Source: Gillisella vitis
Lineage (GTDB): Bacteria; Pseudomonadota; Alphaproteobacteria; Rhizobiales; Rhizobiaceae
Assembly (NCBI RefSeq): GCF_021559775.1
Contig: NZ_CP056047.1
Location: 3,658,501-3,722,500 of the forward strand
Length of the DNA stretch: 64,000 nucleotides
Reading direction: 5' to 3'
In this document: one piece after another, positions 9,408 through 17,873 of the stretch
Position numbering within the stretch: the first letter of the stretch is position 1
Layout: the number at the start of each line of letters is the position of its first letter
The notes under the pieces: generated by a model
What the model was told of the DNA's origin: nothing
Seen by the model: the letters and a program-made list of their open reading frames with translations, nothing else
The model's database searches: none
Made by a program: the position numbers and the translations under genes

Positions 9408-9553
9408 ATGATTAGCACCGCAGTCTGAAAGTTGGCTCGTCCCCCGCCGCTTCAGACTTCAGGACAAAGGCCTTATCCCCCCTCTCCGGGCCTTTGTCCC
9501 CTGTTACGAAAAGTCGTCACGGCGCCGCCTCCAGCCGTGACGACTTTTTTGTT
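9408..9553 (+). ncRNA. candidate alpha-r7 family small RNA (Smr7C-like)
   Basis: Three hairpins follow one another in the gap between polA and a MarR gene. The first pairs 9422-9429 with 9451-9458 and has a CCCCC loop. The second pairs 9462-9472 with 9489-9499 (GGACAAAGGCC) and has a loop containing CCCCCCTCTCC. The third pairs 9509-9523 with 9534-9548 and is followed by a T tract. C-rich loops facing ribosome-binding sites and this architecture fit the rhizobial alpha-r families. From memory, the Sinorhizobium representative Smr7C lies in the same polA/MarR gap. A TTGAAA at 9365 could be part of its promoter. The 5' end is approximate; the family name rests on context and structure, not an alignment. 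Confidence 0.72.
9509..9553 (+). terminator. intrinsic terminator of the small RNA
   Basis: The arms 9509-9523 and 9534-9548 are 15-bp complements (AAAAGTCGTCACGGC and partner) with a 10-base loop. The right arm runs into TTTTTTGTTT. This is a textbook rho-independent terminator on the plus strand. Confidence 0.9.
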
Positions 9554-9623
9554 TGTGCCTGGCATTTCTGCTATAGAGGTGGCCACATTGCCTCGGCTTT
9601 GAAACCGGCCTATCATCGACACC

Positions 9624-10073
9624 ATGCTGTTTGATCGTCGGCAATCGCCAACCTATCTCGTGAGCCAGCTCGCCAAGGAATTTGCCCGTGCCTTGCAGGT
9701 TCGGGCCGAGGGGCTCGGCTTTTCCGCCGGTCAGTTTCCAATCCTGCTGGAGCTTTGGGAAGAGCAAGGCCTGACCCAGAAGCAATTGCTGGAGCGGGTG
9801 GCTGTGGAACAGGCGACCATGGCCAATACCCTGTCTCGCATGGAGCGCGATGGATTGATCGAGCGAAAGCCCCATCCTAGCGATCGACGTGCGCAACTGG
9901 TTTTCCTGACCGCCAAGGGGGAGGGGTTGCGGGATCAGGCCATTTCCGCCGCTTGCGAGGCTGATGATGCTCTTTTCCATGGTTTTCGGCGTTTCGAGAA
10001 GGAATTACTGCTGGAATTCATTCGTCAGGCACTGGAAAATGCCCGCAGCAGCGACAAAAGCTCAAATATTTGA
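9624..10073 (+). CDS. MarR family transcriptional regulator
   Basis: 149 residues, the usual length for the family. The winged helix shows LTQKQLLERVAVEQATMANTLSRMERDGLIER as helix-turn-helix and recognition helix, then KPHPSDRRAQLVFLTAKG as the conserved DxR wing. The N- and C-terminal helices that form the dimer are present. MarR proteins are usually repressors released by small phenolic or oxidising ligands. It begins about 70 bases after the small RNA terminator and ends about 70 bases before the dipeptidase, so it may have its own promoter. Neither ligand nor target can be deduced. Confidence 0.93.
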   Translation: MLFDRRQSPTYLVSQLAKEFARALQVRAEGLGFSAGQFPILLELWEEQGLTQKQLLERVAVEQATMANTLSRMERDGLIERKPHPSDRRAQLVFLTAKGEGLRDQAISAACEADDALFHGFRRFEKELLLEFIRQALENARSSDKSSNI

Positions 10074-10145
10074 CGCTGTTTGTCTCGAAACTGTCGGGCT
10101 CATGGTCTATCGTCCCGGCTGATTTGAACAGTCCAGGACATGCCC

Positions 10146-11534
10146 ATGACCGATCTAGCCCCCATTCTCGCCGAGGCCGACAAGGCACTGCCGCAAAGCC
10201 TTGATCGGCTTTTCGACCTTGTGCGTATTGCCTCGATTTCCACCGACCCGGCCTATAAGGCCGATTGCCGTAAGGCAGCGGAATGGCTGGCGCAGGAGCT
10301 GAAGGGTCTAGGCTTCAATGCCTCCGTGCGCGACACGCCCGGTCACCCGATGGTCGTTGGCCATCACGATGCTGACCGCCCGGATGCGCCACATGTGCTG
10401 TTTTACGGCCATTACGATGTGCAGCCGGTCGATCCGCTCAATCTTTGGGAAAACGATCCGTTCGAGCCTGCCATCAAGGAAATCGAGCCGGGCCGCAAGG
10501 TGATCACCGGACGCGGCACTTCTGATGACAAGGGCCAATTGATGACCTTTGTCGAGGCCTGCCGGGCCTATAAAGCCGTGCATGGCGGCCTGCCCGTCAA
10601 GATCACCATCCTGTTCGAGGGCGAAGAGGAATCCGGCTCGCCATCGCTGAAGCCATTTCTTGCGGCCAATGCGGGTGAGCTGAAATGCGATTTCGCCCTG
10701 GTCTGCGACACCGGGATGTGGGACCGCGAGACTCCGGCGATTGCGGCAGCCCTGCGCGGCCTGGTTGGCGAGGAAGTGACGGTGACGGCGGCGGATCGTG
10801 ATCTGCATTCCGGCCTGTTCGGCGGGGCTGCGGCCAATCCAATCCACATTCTCGCCAAGGTGCTGGCCGACCTGCATGACGAGACGGGCCGGGTCACCAT
10901 TGATGGTTTCTACGAGGGTGTCGAGGAGACCCCCGCCAATATCAAGGCCTCCTGGGAAAAGCTGGGCCGCACTGCCGACAAATTTCTCAATGATGTCGGC
11001 CTGTCGATCCCCTCAGGCGAAAAGGGGCGCAGCGTGCTGGAACTGACCTGGGCGCGTCCAACCGCCGAAGTCAACGGCATTACCGGCGGCTATGCCGGCG
11101 AAGGCTTCAAGACCGTGATCGCCTCCAAGGCGTCGGGGAAGGTTTCTTTCCGTCTGGTCGGTGAGCAGGACCCGGCGAAAATCCGCGAAAACTTCCGGGC
11201 TTTCGTCAAGGCGCGCATTCCCGGCGATTGCTCGGTTGAATTTCACGAGCATGGGGCATCGCCAGCCATCCAGCTTCCCTATGATTCGCCCTTCCTGACC
11301 AAGGCTAAATCCGCTCTGTCGGATGAATGGCCAAAGCCCGCTGAAGTGATCGGCATGGGTGGCTCTATCCCGATTGTCGGGGATTTCCAGACCATGCTGG
11401 GCATGGATTCGCTGCTGGTCGGCTTTGGCCTGGTGGATGACCGCATCCATTCGCCCAATGAAAAATACGAGCTGGAATCTTTCCACAAGGGTATCCGCTC
11501 CTGGATTCGCATTCTGGATGCGCTGGCGCACTGA
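10146..11534 (+). CDS. M20 family dipeptidase
   Basis: 462 residues from ATG 10146, chosen over ATG 10140 because AGGA then lies at seven bases rather than one. It is a metallopeptidase of the M20 clan: the metal ligands sit in FYGHYDVQPVDP, GRGTSDDKGQ and EGEEESGSPSL, and there is a bacterial-exopeptidase dimerisation insert (residues about 200-350). The length and the YDVQPVDP motif put it with cytosolic non-specific dipeptidases and carboxypeptidase-like members. No signal peptide is visible, so it acts in the cytoplasm on small peptides. Its transcript probably ends at the hairpin at 11557. Confidence 0.94.
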   Translation: MTDLAPILAEADKALPQSLDRLFDLVRIASISTDPAYKADCRKAAEWLAQELKGLGFNASVRDTPGHPMVVGHHDADRPDAPHVLFYGHYDVQPVDPLNLWENDPFEPAIKEIEPGRKVITGRGTSDDKGQLMTFVEACRAYKAVHGGLPVKITILFEGEEESGSPSLKPFLAANAGELKCDFALVCDTGMWDRETPAIAAALRGLVGEEVTVTAADRDLHSGLFGGAAANPIHILAKVLADLHDETGRVTIDGFYEGVEETPANIKASWEKLGRTADKFLNDVGLSIPSGEKGRSVLELTWARPTAEVNGITGGYAGEGFKTVIASKASGKVSFRLVGEQDPAKIRENFRAFVKARIPGDCSVEFHEHGASPAIQLPYDSPFLTKAKSALSDEWPKPAEVIGMGGSIPIVGDFQTMLGMDSLLVGFGLVDDRIHSPNEKYELESFHKGIRSWIRILDALAH

Positions 11535-11556
11535 TACCAAACACGCAATTGCGACG

Positions 11557-11582
11557 ACGCCCGGACGAACTCCGGGCGTTTT
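11557..11582 (+). terminator. intrinsic terminator after the M20 peptidase
   Basis: ACGCCCGGA (11557-11565) pairs exactly with TCCGGGCGT (11571-11579) across a five-base loop, followed by TTTTC. It is correctly placed 23 bases after the stop codon. Confidence 0.85.
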
Positions 11583-11621
11583 CATTTGGATCGCGTATCG
11601 TAGCGGGGGAAGGATAAGGGG

Positions 11622-11785
11622 CCTAAAAAGCAAAAAGGCCGGGGAGTAAACCCGACCTTTCCAAAACTCGCTCTTATCGTTGCCAGTACATCCGTGGTCA
11701 ACGAAGCGCGAGGCTTCAACCTGAAGGAGGACCGAGTTCTCACCCTGTTTGCTGCCTTTTAATGAGTATCGCGCCAAATGCCTAA
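11622..11785 (-). ncRNA. candidate small RNA on the minus strand
   Basis: Read on the minus strand, this gap ends in a good intrinsic terminator: AAGGTCGGG pairs with CCCGGCCTT (11651-11659 and 11635-11643, one G-U), followed by TTTTTGCTTTTT. Upstream lies a CCUCC anti-ribosome-site motif (complement of AAGGAGG at 11724-11730). There is also an outer AACTCG/CGAGTT pairing (near 11735 and 11667) and a GAAGC/GCTTC hairpin. A CTTAAC at about 11794 and GATACT about 25 bases on could be promoter elements. No coding frame has a ribosome site. The size would be about 130-160 nt. The promoter and 5' end are guesses; I do not recognise the family. Confidence 0.5.
11625..11660 (-). terminator. minus-strand intrinsic terminator
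   Basis: A nine-bp stem (11635-11643 with 11651-11659) with a seven-base loop, followed on the minus strand by TTTTTGCTTTTT. No annotated protein gene on that strand is close upstream, which is why a small RNA is proposed. Confidence 0.7.
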
Positions 11786-11910
11786 ACTTGTGTTAAGCAT
11801 CGTCAGCGACCTCGGCAAGCAATGCCCCGTCCTTCACGTCTTCAACATAAATGGCATCTCATTGAGGCTTTTCAAGGGCTCCAGTTGATTTTCTTGCCAG
11901 TTATTTTGTT

Positions 11911-11969
11911 GATCATCCCGATGTCTGCAAGATCATCCCGATGTCTGGAAGATCATCCGATGTCTGCAA
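11911..11969. repeat. three tandem copies of a 20-bp unit
   Basis: GATCATCCCGATGTCTGCAA occurs at 11911-11930. A copy with one change (TGGAA) is at 11931-11950, and a 19-base copy lacking one C is at 11951-11969. The array lies 40 bases before the YbaK-type gene. It could be a slippage product or a set of regulator sites; there are no spacers, so it is not a CRISPR. Confidence 0.85.
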
Positions 11970-12008
11970 GCTCTTGCAGGTCGGCGCTCGTCCTTTTATG
12001 AAAAGACT

Positions 12009-12467
12009 ATGAGCCTTACATCCGTTCAAGATTTCTTTTCGGCCCATGCGCCGGATATCACCGTGATTGAAACCGAGCAAAGCTCGGCCACCGTGCCTTT
12101 GGCCGCCGTAGCGCATGGTGTCGAGCCGGACCAAATTGCCAAGACCCTATGTTTGCGGGTTGGGGACATCACCATGCTGGTGGTTGCCGCAGGCGAGCGA
12201 AGGCTGGACAACAAGAAATTCAAGGAGCGGTTCGGGGGCAAGCCCCGTATGCTGGGAGCGGAAGAGGTCGTGGCGCTGACCGGCCATCCAGTGGGTGGCG
12301 TTTGTCCTTTCGGGCTGGCCACCCCGCTTCCTGTGTTTTGCGATATGTCGTTGCAGCGTTTCGACATTGTTGTCCCTGCCGCCGGAGCCACCAATTCCGC
12401 CGTCAAGATTGCGCCGCAACGCATAGTCGATCTGACCGGGGCGGAATGGGTCGATGTCTGCCAATAA
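12009..12467 (+). CDS. YbaK/EbsC family protein (aminoacyl-tRNA deacylase-like)
   Basis: 152 residues covering the whole YbaK/ProX editing domain: IAKTLCLRVGD with the conserved lysine that supports hydrolysis, LDNKKFKERFG, GHPVGGVCPFGL and the closing AAGATNSAVKIAP. Homologues clear mischarged tRNAs, for instance Cys- or Ala-tRNA(Pro); free-standing ones such as YbaK act with prolyl-tRNA synthetase. The exact tRNA substrate cannot be read from sequence. It stands alone, downstream of a three-unit tandem repeat, and converges on the small membrane protein gene, sharing a hairpin at 12504-12530. Confidence 0.92.
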   Translation: MSLTSVQDFFSAHAPDITVIETEQSSATVPLAAVAHGVEPDQIAKTLCLRVGDITMLVVAAGERRLDNKKFKERFGGKPRMLGAEEVVALTGHPVGGVCPFGLATPLPVFCDMSLQRFDIVVPAAGATNSAVKIAPQRIVDLTGAEWVDVCQ

Positions 12468-12503
12468 GATAAAGGGTCATTGATAGCAGTGATCGAATAC
12501 AAA

Positions 12504-12530
12504 AAAGGCGGCGCACCCTGCGCCGCCTTT
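12504..12530. terminator. shared terminator between convergent genes
   Basis: AAAGGCGGCGCA (12504-12515) pairs perfectly with TGCGCCGCCTTT (12519-12530) over a three-base loop. The minus-strand side runs into TTTTTTGT, so it best serves the DUF883-like gene; the plus-strand side has only TTTCC. Confidence 0.88.
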
Positions 12531-12595
12531 CCTCCTCGCCATAAAACGACGAATGTCTATTTTCCGAAACTGCATAGCAGTTTCAGATCAGTGCC

Positions 12596-12919
12596 TTAGT
12601 ACCAACGACGGCGGGGTTCTGGCGTGGACTGGCTTGCCACCAGATAACCAATGAACGCACCCACCAGAGCAATGCCGAGCAGAGCGGTCGATGTTGCAGT
12701 CGGATGCTCGCGCACGATACCAGCAACCGATGTTGCCTCATCCTTGGCATAGCGTGCCACGTCCTGCGCGCTGCGGGCAGCGTTGCTCAGCGCATGAGAT
12801 GTGGTTCCGCGAACCTGATCGGCCACAGAATGACCTTGCTCAGCCAACTTGTCCTTCAATTGCGCGATCTGAGCCTGAAGCTCACGCATTTCAGCTTGCA
12901 TACGCGTCGTATCAGCCAT
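12596..12919 (-). CDS. YqjD/ElaB/DUF883-like membrane-anchored protein
   Basis: 107 residues from ATG 12919, where GGGAG lies seven bases upstream; a longer frame exists but lacks support. The protein is a long amphipathic coiled coil (MQAEMRELQAQIAQLKDKLAEQG and on) followed by one transmembrane helix (TALLGIALVGAFIGYLVA) and a short basic tail, RRRWY. This is the layout of the YqjD, ElaB and DUF883 proteins, which in E. coli attach to ribosomes and to the inner membrane in stationary phase. Whether this homologue binds ribosomes is inference. Its stop lies about 65 bases from the shared terminator. Confidence 0.8.
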   Translation of the reverse strand: MADTTRMQAEMRELQAQIAQLKDKLAEQGHSVADQVRGTTSHALSNAARSAQDVARYAKDEATSVAGIVREHPTATSTALLGIALVGAFIGYLVASQSTPEPRRRWY

Positions 12920-13133
12920 GGGTAACTCCCTGTTGTGTTTTCGGGAAAATAACGGTTCCATGCCGCTTTGGTTCCATTCGGTTCTCGAAAAGACCGCAAT
13001 GGGATGGAATCAACGGATAGACATTGCCCATCCCATCCGTCTTCCATCCATGCCCAAGACATTATAAGCAGGGGATTGAAGCAGCCCCTATGATTACCTT
13101 TCTGGCACCCTTCTGGAGAACGGCCCTCGCGCC

Positions 13134-15635
13134 ATGGCAGGCATGAAAAAGTCACGAAACCGCATTGAGCCCAGGCTTGGCGACGCTGAGAATGAGGATG
13201 GTGACGAGATCAGGCTCGACAGCAATGATCGCGTGCTCGGCGGACGCTCGGCCTCGGGTGGGAAAAAAATGCCGGCCACCAGTTCCAAACGGTCGAGAGA
13301 GGTTGCCGATCCGCGTCCGAAACGTGAGAAAGTCCAGTCCGGTGGCCTTTTTGGGGGTATCCGCAGGCTGTTCTACTGGTGCGTGGTGCTGGGCATATGG
13401 GGAACGATCGGCGTCGTTGGCCTGGTGATCTATTTTGCCGCCCAGATGCCAAGCGCCAGTTCCTGGACCGTGCCGGCCCGCGCGCCGAATATCAAGATTG
13501 TCTCTGTCGATGGCGCATTGATCGCCAATCGCGGTGTCACCGGTGGCGAAGCCTTGTCCATCGATGAAATGTCGCCCTATCTGCCGGAAGCGATCGTGGC
13601 GATTGAGGATAAACGGTTTTACCACCATTTCGGTGTCGATTTCATCGGGGTTGGCCGCGCCTTCGTCACCAATATTCTGCTGGGCCATAAGGCTCAGGGC
13701 GGATCGACCATCACGCAGCAATTGGCCCGAAACCTGTTTCTGTCGCCCAAGAAGACGTTTGAGCGCAAAGTGCAGGAGGTGCTGCTATCGCTGTGGCTTG
13801 AGCAGAAATATACCAAGGATCAGATCCTGGCCATGTATCTGAACCGGGTCTATTTTGGCGACAATGCCTATGGCGTCGAAGCGGCATCGCGGCGCTATTT
13901 CAATACCTCTGCGCGTGACGTCAATCTGGGCGAAGCGGCGCTTTTGGCCGGGTTGGTTCAGGCGCCGTCGCGGCTGTCGCCGGTCAACGATCCAAAGCCA
14001 GCCCAGGATCGGGCCAAGGTCGTGCTGGGCGCCATGCGCGAACAGGGCTACATCACGGACAGCGACTTCGACCGCGCCATGAAACAGTCCCCGGACCATG
14101 CCAAGCGGCAGGCCGATGGTGCAGGCCAATATGTGGCCGACATGGTGGCGGGCCAGTTGAAGGGGCTGATCGGCGAGGTCAAACAGGACATTGTCGTCAC
14201 CACGACCATCGATCCGACGCTGGAGGATGCGGCGCAGGCAGCAATTGCCGCCACGCTGGACAAGGACGGTAAGAAATCCAATGCCTCGCAAGCGGCTCTT
14301 GTCGCCATTGATGGCAATGGCGCGGTGCGTGCTTTGGTCGGCGGTCGGGATTATGCGACCAGTCAGTTCAATCGGGCCGTGACGGCCAAGCGCCAGCCCG
14401 GTTCGGCTTTCAAGCCCTTCGTTTATGCCGCCGCCATGGAAATCGGCGATACGCCCAGCACTGTCCGCAATGACGGTCCGGTGAAGATCGGCAATTGGAC
14501 CCCTGAAAACTACGAGCAGAAATACAATGGACCGGTGACGCTTTCCTACGCGCTCGCCCATTCGCTCAACACCATTGCCGCCCAGCTGGTCATGGAGGTT
14601 GGCCCGGATCAGGTGATCAAACTTGCCCACCGTCTCGGTGTCGAATCGGATCTGCAAAGCAATGCGTCGATTGCGCTCGGCACCTCGGAAGTGTCGCTGC
14701 TGGAGCTGACGGCAGCCTATGCGCCCTTCATGAATGGCGGCTACAAGGCAACCCCGCATGTGATCAGCCAGATTACCGATGCCGATGGCAAGGTGCTTTA
14801 TACAGCCGATTACGGTGAGCCGCCGCGGGTGCTCAATCAGCAGGTTGTTGGGCAGATGACCCGAATGATGGAATCTGTGATGACCGAGGGCACCGGCAAG
14901 GCGGCCAAGCTCAAGAACTGGCAGGCGGCTGGCAAGACCGGAACGACGCAATCCTTCCGCGACGCGCTGTTTGTCGGCTTTACCAGCAATCTCACCACCG
15001 GCGTCTGGTTCGGCAATGACGACGGGGCGCCGATGAAGAAGGTGACCGGTGGCGGTCTTCCTGCCAAGACCTGGAAGGATTTCATGACGGTCGCCCATAA
15101 GGGCCTGACACCGGTGCCGTTGTTTGGCGATCCGACGCCACAGACCGAGGAAAGTCCGTCGCTGACGACGATGATCCAGCAGGTCCTGTCCGGCACGCCG
15201 TCCACGCCTGCCCCTGCCGATCAGGAAAACAGCTATCCGCCGGCGCCACCAGCGCCTGCCAACATGCCGGGTCCGCTGTCCGGCAATGCGCCTGGCACTC
15301 AGCCTGGCGATGCCAATCCGGCTTATCCCCCTCAGGCGCGCCAGATGCCAAACCAGAATCCGGGTCAACTGCCGGGCCAGGCCCCATTACAGCCGCGTCC
15401 GCCGGTCAATCCACGCGATGGCGCCGTTCTGGAAGGCCGGGTTCCGCCAGGGGTTTTGCGCCGCAACGATCCGATGGCTGAGGACGGCTATCCGGGTGAA
15501 GATCCGGACAGTAATCCTTATGGTGCCGATGGCGGTTATGCGCCTCCGGCCGATGTCGGTGAAGGACAACAGCCCCGCGCGCAGAGCCATGGCGATGGAA
15601 AGACTACGCTACTGGATGTGATCATGGGACGGTAA
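13134..15635 (+). CDS. class A penicillin-binding protein (PBP1A family)
   Basis: 833 residues. A basic cytoplasmic N-terminus of about 75 residues is followed by one transmembrane anchor (WCVVLGIWGTIGVVGLVIYF). The glycosyltransferase 51 domain has EDKRFYHHFGVD, GGSTITQQLARN and MYLNRVYFG. The transpeptidase domain has the serine motif GSAFKPF, the SxN motif HSLNTIA and KTGTT. It polymerises and crosslinks peptidoglycan in the periplasm. The last 170 residues are a low-complexity tail rich in Pro, Gly, Asn and Gln that most PBPs lack and may mediate partner binding. ATG 13134 and ATG 13143 are both possible starts; the nearest GGAGAA lies a little far from either. Confidence 0.95.
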   Translation: MAGMKKSRNRIEPRLGDAENEDGDEIRLDSNDRVLGGRSASGGKKMPATSSKRSREVADPRPKREKVQSGGLFGGIRRLFYWCVVLGIWGTIGVVGLVIYFAAQMPSASSWTVPARAPNIKIVSVDGALIANRGVTGGEALSIDEMSPYLPEAIVAIEDKRFYHHFGVDFIGVGRAFVTNILLGHKAQGGSTITQQLARNLFLSPKKTFERKVQEVLLSLWLEQKYTKDQILAMYLNRVYFGDNAYGVEAASRRYFNTSARDVNLGEAALLAGLVQAPSRLSPVNDPKPAQDRAKVVLGAMREQGYITDSDFDRAMKQSPDHAKRQADGAGQYVADMVAGQLKGLIGEVKQDIVVTTTIDPTLEDAAQAAIAATLDKDGKKSNASQAALVAIDGNGAVRALVGGRDYATSQFNRAVTAKRQPGSAFKPFVYAAAMEIGDTPSTVRNDGPVKIGNWTPENYEQKYNGPVTLSYALAHSLNTIAAQLVMEVGPDQVIKLAHRLGVESDLQSNASIALGTSEVSLLELTAAYAPFMNGGYKATPHVISQITDADGKVLYTADYGEPPRVLNQQVVGQMTRMMESVMTEGTGKAAKLKNWQAAGKTGTTQSFRDALFVGFTSNLTTGVWFGNDDGAPMKKVTGGGLPAKTWKDFMTVAHKGLTPVPLFGDPTPQTEESPSLTTMIQQVLSGTPSTPAPADQENSYPPAPPAPANMPGPLSGNAPGTQPGDANPAYPPQARQMPNQNPGQLPGQAPLQPRPPVNPRDGAVLEGRVPPGVLRRNDPMAEDGYPGEDPDSNPYGADGGYAPPADVGEGQQPRAQSHGDGKTTLLDVIMGR

Positions 15636-15814
15636 CGGCTGGATTTTATATGTGCTATGACGCCTTGATCGTGCCGTAGGCTCCAGGCAAGCAATGCCTG
15701 CCACATCTGATGGGATTTGGCTCCCGGTTGTATGGCTTGTTCACCTTGGCACCATCCGCAATACCTTGTTTTGCGGGAAATGCGTAAACTTGGTGGTCGG
15801 CGTGAATTTGGTGC

Positions 15815-15845
15815 CTTGCAGTCGTAAATTTCGGTTCTTATATAG
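15815..15845 (+). promoter_or_regulatory. heat-shock (sigma-32 type) promoter of dnaK
   Basis: CTTG at 15815-15818 and CTTATATAG at 15837-15845 are separated by 18 bases. This closely matches the alphaproteobacterial RpoH promoter pattern CTTG-N17/18-CYTATNT. It lies about 110 bases before the dnaK start, leaving a leader of roughly 100 bases. Confidence 0.78.
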
Positions 15846-15956
15846 CCCGCATAAGGCAGCGTCGCTGCGCAATCCCGTAGACCACAATCCACGTCGAGGG
15901 GCTGTCACTGGAATGCCTGTCGGGGTTCGGACAGCCTGCTTCAAGGAGAGAATAAA

Positions 15957-17873
15957 ATGGCAAAAGTAATCGGTATCGACCTTGGAACGACCAATTCCTG
16001 CGTTTCTGTCATGGACGGCAAGGATGCGAAGGTCATTGAAAATTCAGAGGGCGCGCGGACCACGCCTTCCATGGTGGCTTTTTCGGACGATGGTGAGCGC
16101 CTTGTCGGCCAGCCGGCCAAGCGCCAGGCGGTGACAAACCCCACCAACACGCTCTTCGCTGTCAAGCGCCTGATTGGCCGCCGCTACGAAGATCCGACCG
16201 TTGAAAAGGACAAGGGCCTCGTGCCTTTCCCGATCATCAAGGGCGACAATGGTGATGCTTGGGTCGAAGCTCAGGGCAAAGGCTATTCGCCAGCCCAGAT
16301 CTCTGCGATGATCCTGCAGAAGATGAAGGAAACCGCAGAAGCCTATCTCGGCGAAAAGGTCGAAAAGGCTGTTATCACCGTTCCCGCTTACTTCAATGAC
16401 GCTCAGCGTCAGGCAACCAAGGATGCAGGCCGCATCGCTGGTCTTGAAGTGCTGCGCATCATCAACGAGCCAACGGCTGCTGCTTTGGCCTATGGCCTCG
16501 ACAAGACCGAAGGCAAGACCATTGCCGTTTACGACTTGGGCGGTGGTACATTCGATATTTCCGTTCTGGAAATCGGCGATGGCGTGTTTGAAGTGAAGTC
16601 CACCAACGGTGACACCTTCCTCGGTGGTGAAGACTTCGACATGCGTTTGGTCGAATATTTGGCTGCTGAGTTCAAGAAGGAACAGGGCATTGAGCTGAAG
16701 AACGACAAGCTCGCTCTGCAGCGCCTGAAGGAAGCCTCTGAAAAGGCCAAGATCGAACTGTCTTCGTCGCAGCAGACCGAAATCAACCTGCCGTTCATCA
16801 CGGCTGACGCTTCTGGTCCAAAGCATTTGACCATGAAGCTGACCCGCGCCAAGTTTGAAAACCTGGTGGATGATCTGGTTCAGCGCACCGTTGCACCGTG
16901 CAAGGCAGCCCTCAAGGACGCTGGCGTCACCGCTGCTGACATTGATGAAGTTGTTCTGGTTGGCGGCATGAGCCGTATGCCGAAGGTGCAGGAAATTGTG
17001 AAGCAGCTGTTCGGCAAGGAGCCACACAAGGGTGTGAACCCTGACGAAGTGGTTGCTATGGGTGCTGCCATTCAGGCTGGCGTTCTGCAGGGCGACGTTA
17101 AGGACGTGTTGTTGCTCGACGTGACCCCGCTGTCGCTCGGCATTGAAACTCTCGGCGGTGTCTTCACCCGTCTGATCGACCGTAACACGACGATCCCGAC
17201 CAAGAAGAGCCAGGTGTTCTCCACCGCTGACGATAACCAGCAGGCCGTGACCATCCGCGTGTCTCAGGGCGAGCGCGAAATGGCGCAGGACAACAAGTTG
17301 CTCGGCCAGTTCGACCTCGTTGGTCTGCCACCATCACCCCGCGGCGTTCCACAGATCGAAGTGACCTTCGATATCGACGCCAACGGTATTGTGCAGGTTT
17401 CCGCCAAGGACAAGGGCACCGGCAAGGAACAGCAGATCCGCATTCAGGCCTCGGGTGGTCTGTCGGATGCTGATATTGAGAAGATGGTCAAGGACGCTGA
17501 AGCCAATGCTGAAGCCGACAAGAATCGTCGCGCTGTGGTAGAAGCCAAGAACCAGGCTGAAAGCTTGATCCATTCCACTGAGAAGTCGGTGAAGGATTAT
17601 GGCGACAAGGTCTCCGCAGACGACCGTAAGGCGATCGAGGATGCTATTGCTGCCCTGAAGTCTTCGATTGAAACCTCGGAACCGAATGCAGAGGACATCC
17701 AGGCCAAGACCCAAACCTTGATGGAAGTGTCCATGAAGCTTGGTCAGGCGATCTACGAGTCCCAGCAGGCCGAAGGCGGTGCCGAGGGTGGGCCAAGTGG
17801 TCACCATGATGACGGCATCGTCGATGCCGACTATGAAGAAGTGAAGGACGACAACACGAAGAAGTCTGCTTGA
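15957..17873 (+). CDS. dnaK: chaperone protein DnaK (Hsp70)
   Basis: 638 residues, the usual length. The ATPase domain has [17 protein letters not shown] at the N-terminus, the phosphate 2 motif [14 protein letters not shown] and the adenosine motif [13 protein letters not shown]. The substrate-binding domain begins near 390 ([14 protein letters not shown]), and the helical lid ends in [10 protein letters not shown], a typical DnaK tail for recruiting co-chaperones. An excellent AAGGAGAG ribosome site precedes ATG, and a heat-shock promoter lies upstream. Codon use is strongly biased, fitting high expression. dnaJ follows after one short lipoprotein gene; no grpE is present here. Confidence 0.99.
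   Translation: MAKVIGIDLGTTNSCVSVMDGKDAKVIENSEGARTTPSMVAFSDDGERLVGQPAKRQAVTNPTNTLFAVKRLIGRRYEDPTVEKDKGLVPFPIIKGDNGDAWVEAQGKGYSPAQISAMILQKMKETAEAYLGEKVEKAVITVPAYFNDAQRQATKDAGRIAGLEVLRIINEPTAAALAYGLDKTEGKTIAVYDLGGGTFDISVLEIGDGVFEVKSTNGDTFLGGEDFDMRLVEYLAAEFKKEQGIELKNDKLALQRLKEASEKAKIELSSSQQTEINLPFITADASGPKHLTMKLTRAKFENLVDDLVQRTVAPCKAALKDAGVTAADIDEVVLVGGMSRMPKVQEIVKQLFGKEPHKGVNPDEVVAMGAAIQAGVLQGDVKDVLLLDVTPLSLGIETLGGVFTRLIDRNTTIPTKKSQVFSTADDNQQAVTIRVSQGEREMAQDNKLLGQFDLVGLPPSPRGVPQIEVTFDIDANGIVQVSAKDKGTGKEQQIRIQASGGLSDADIEKMVKDAEANAEADKNRRAVVEAKNQAESLIHSTEKSVKDYGDKVSADDRKAIEDAIAALKSSIETSEPNAEDIQAKTQTLMEVSMKLGQAIYESQQAEGGAEGGPSGHHDDGIVDADYEEVKDDNTKKSA

Noticed and set aside
11911-11969. Possible CRISPR-like array
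   Set aside because: The repeats are directly adjacent without spacers and there are no cas genes.
12691-13020. Plus-strand frame over the DUF883-like gene
   Set aside because: Antisense to the coiled-coil gene and without a start signal.
13785-15368. Minus-strand frame of 527 codons inside the PBP gene
   Set aside because: It is antisense to the conserved PBP domains with Arg/Gly-rich nonsense sequence and no ribosome site.
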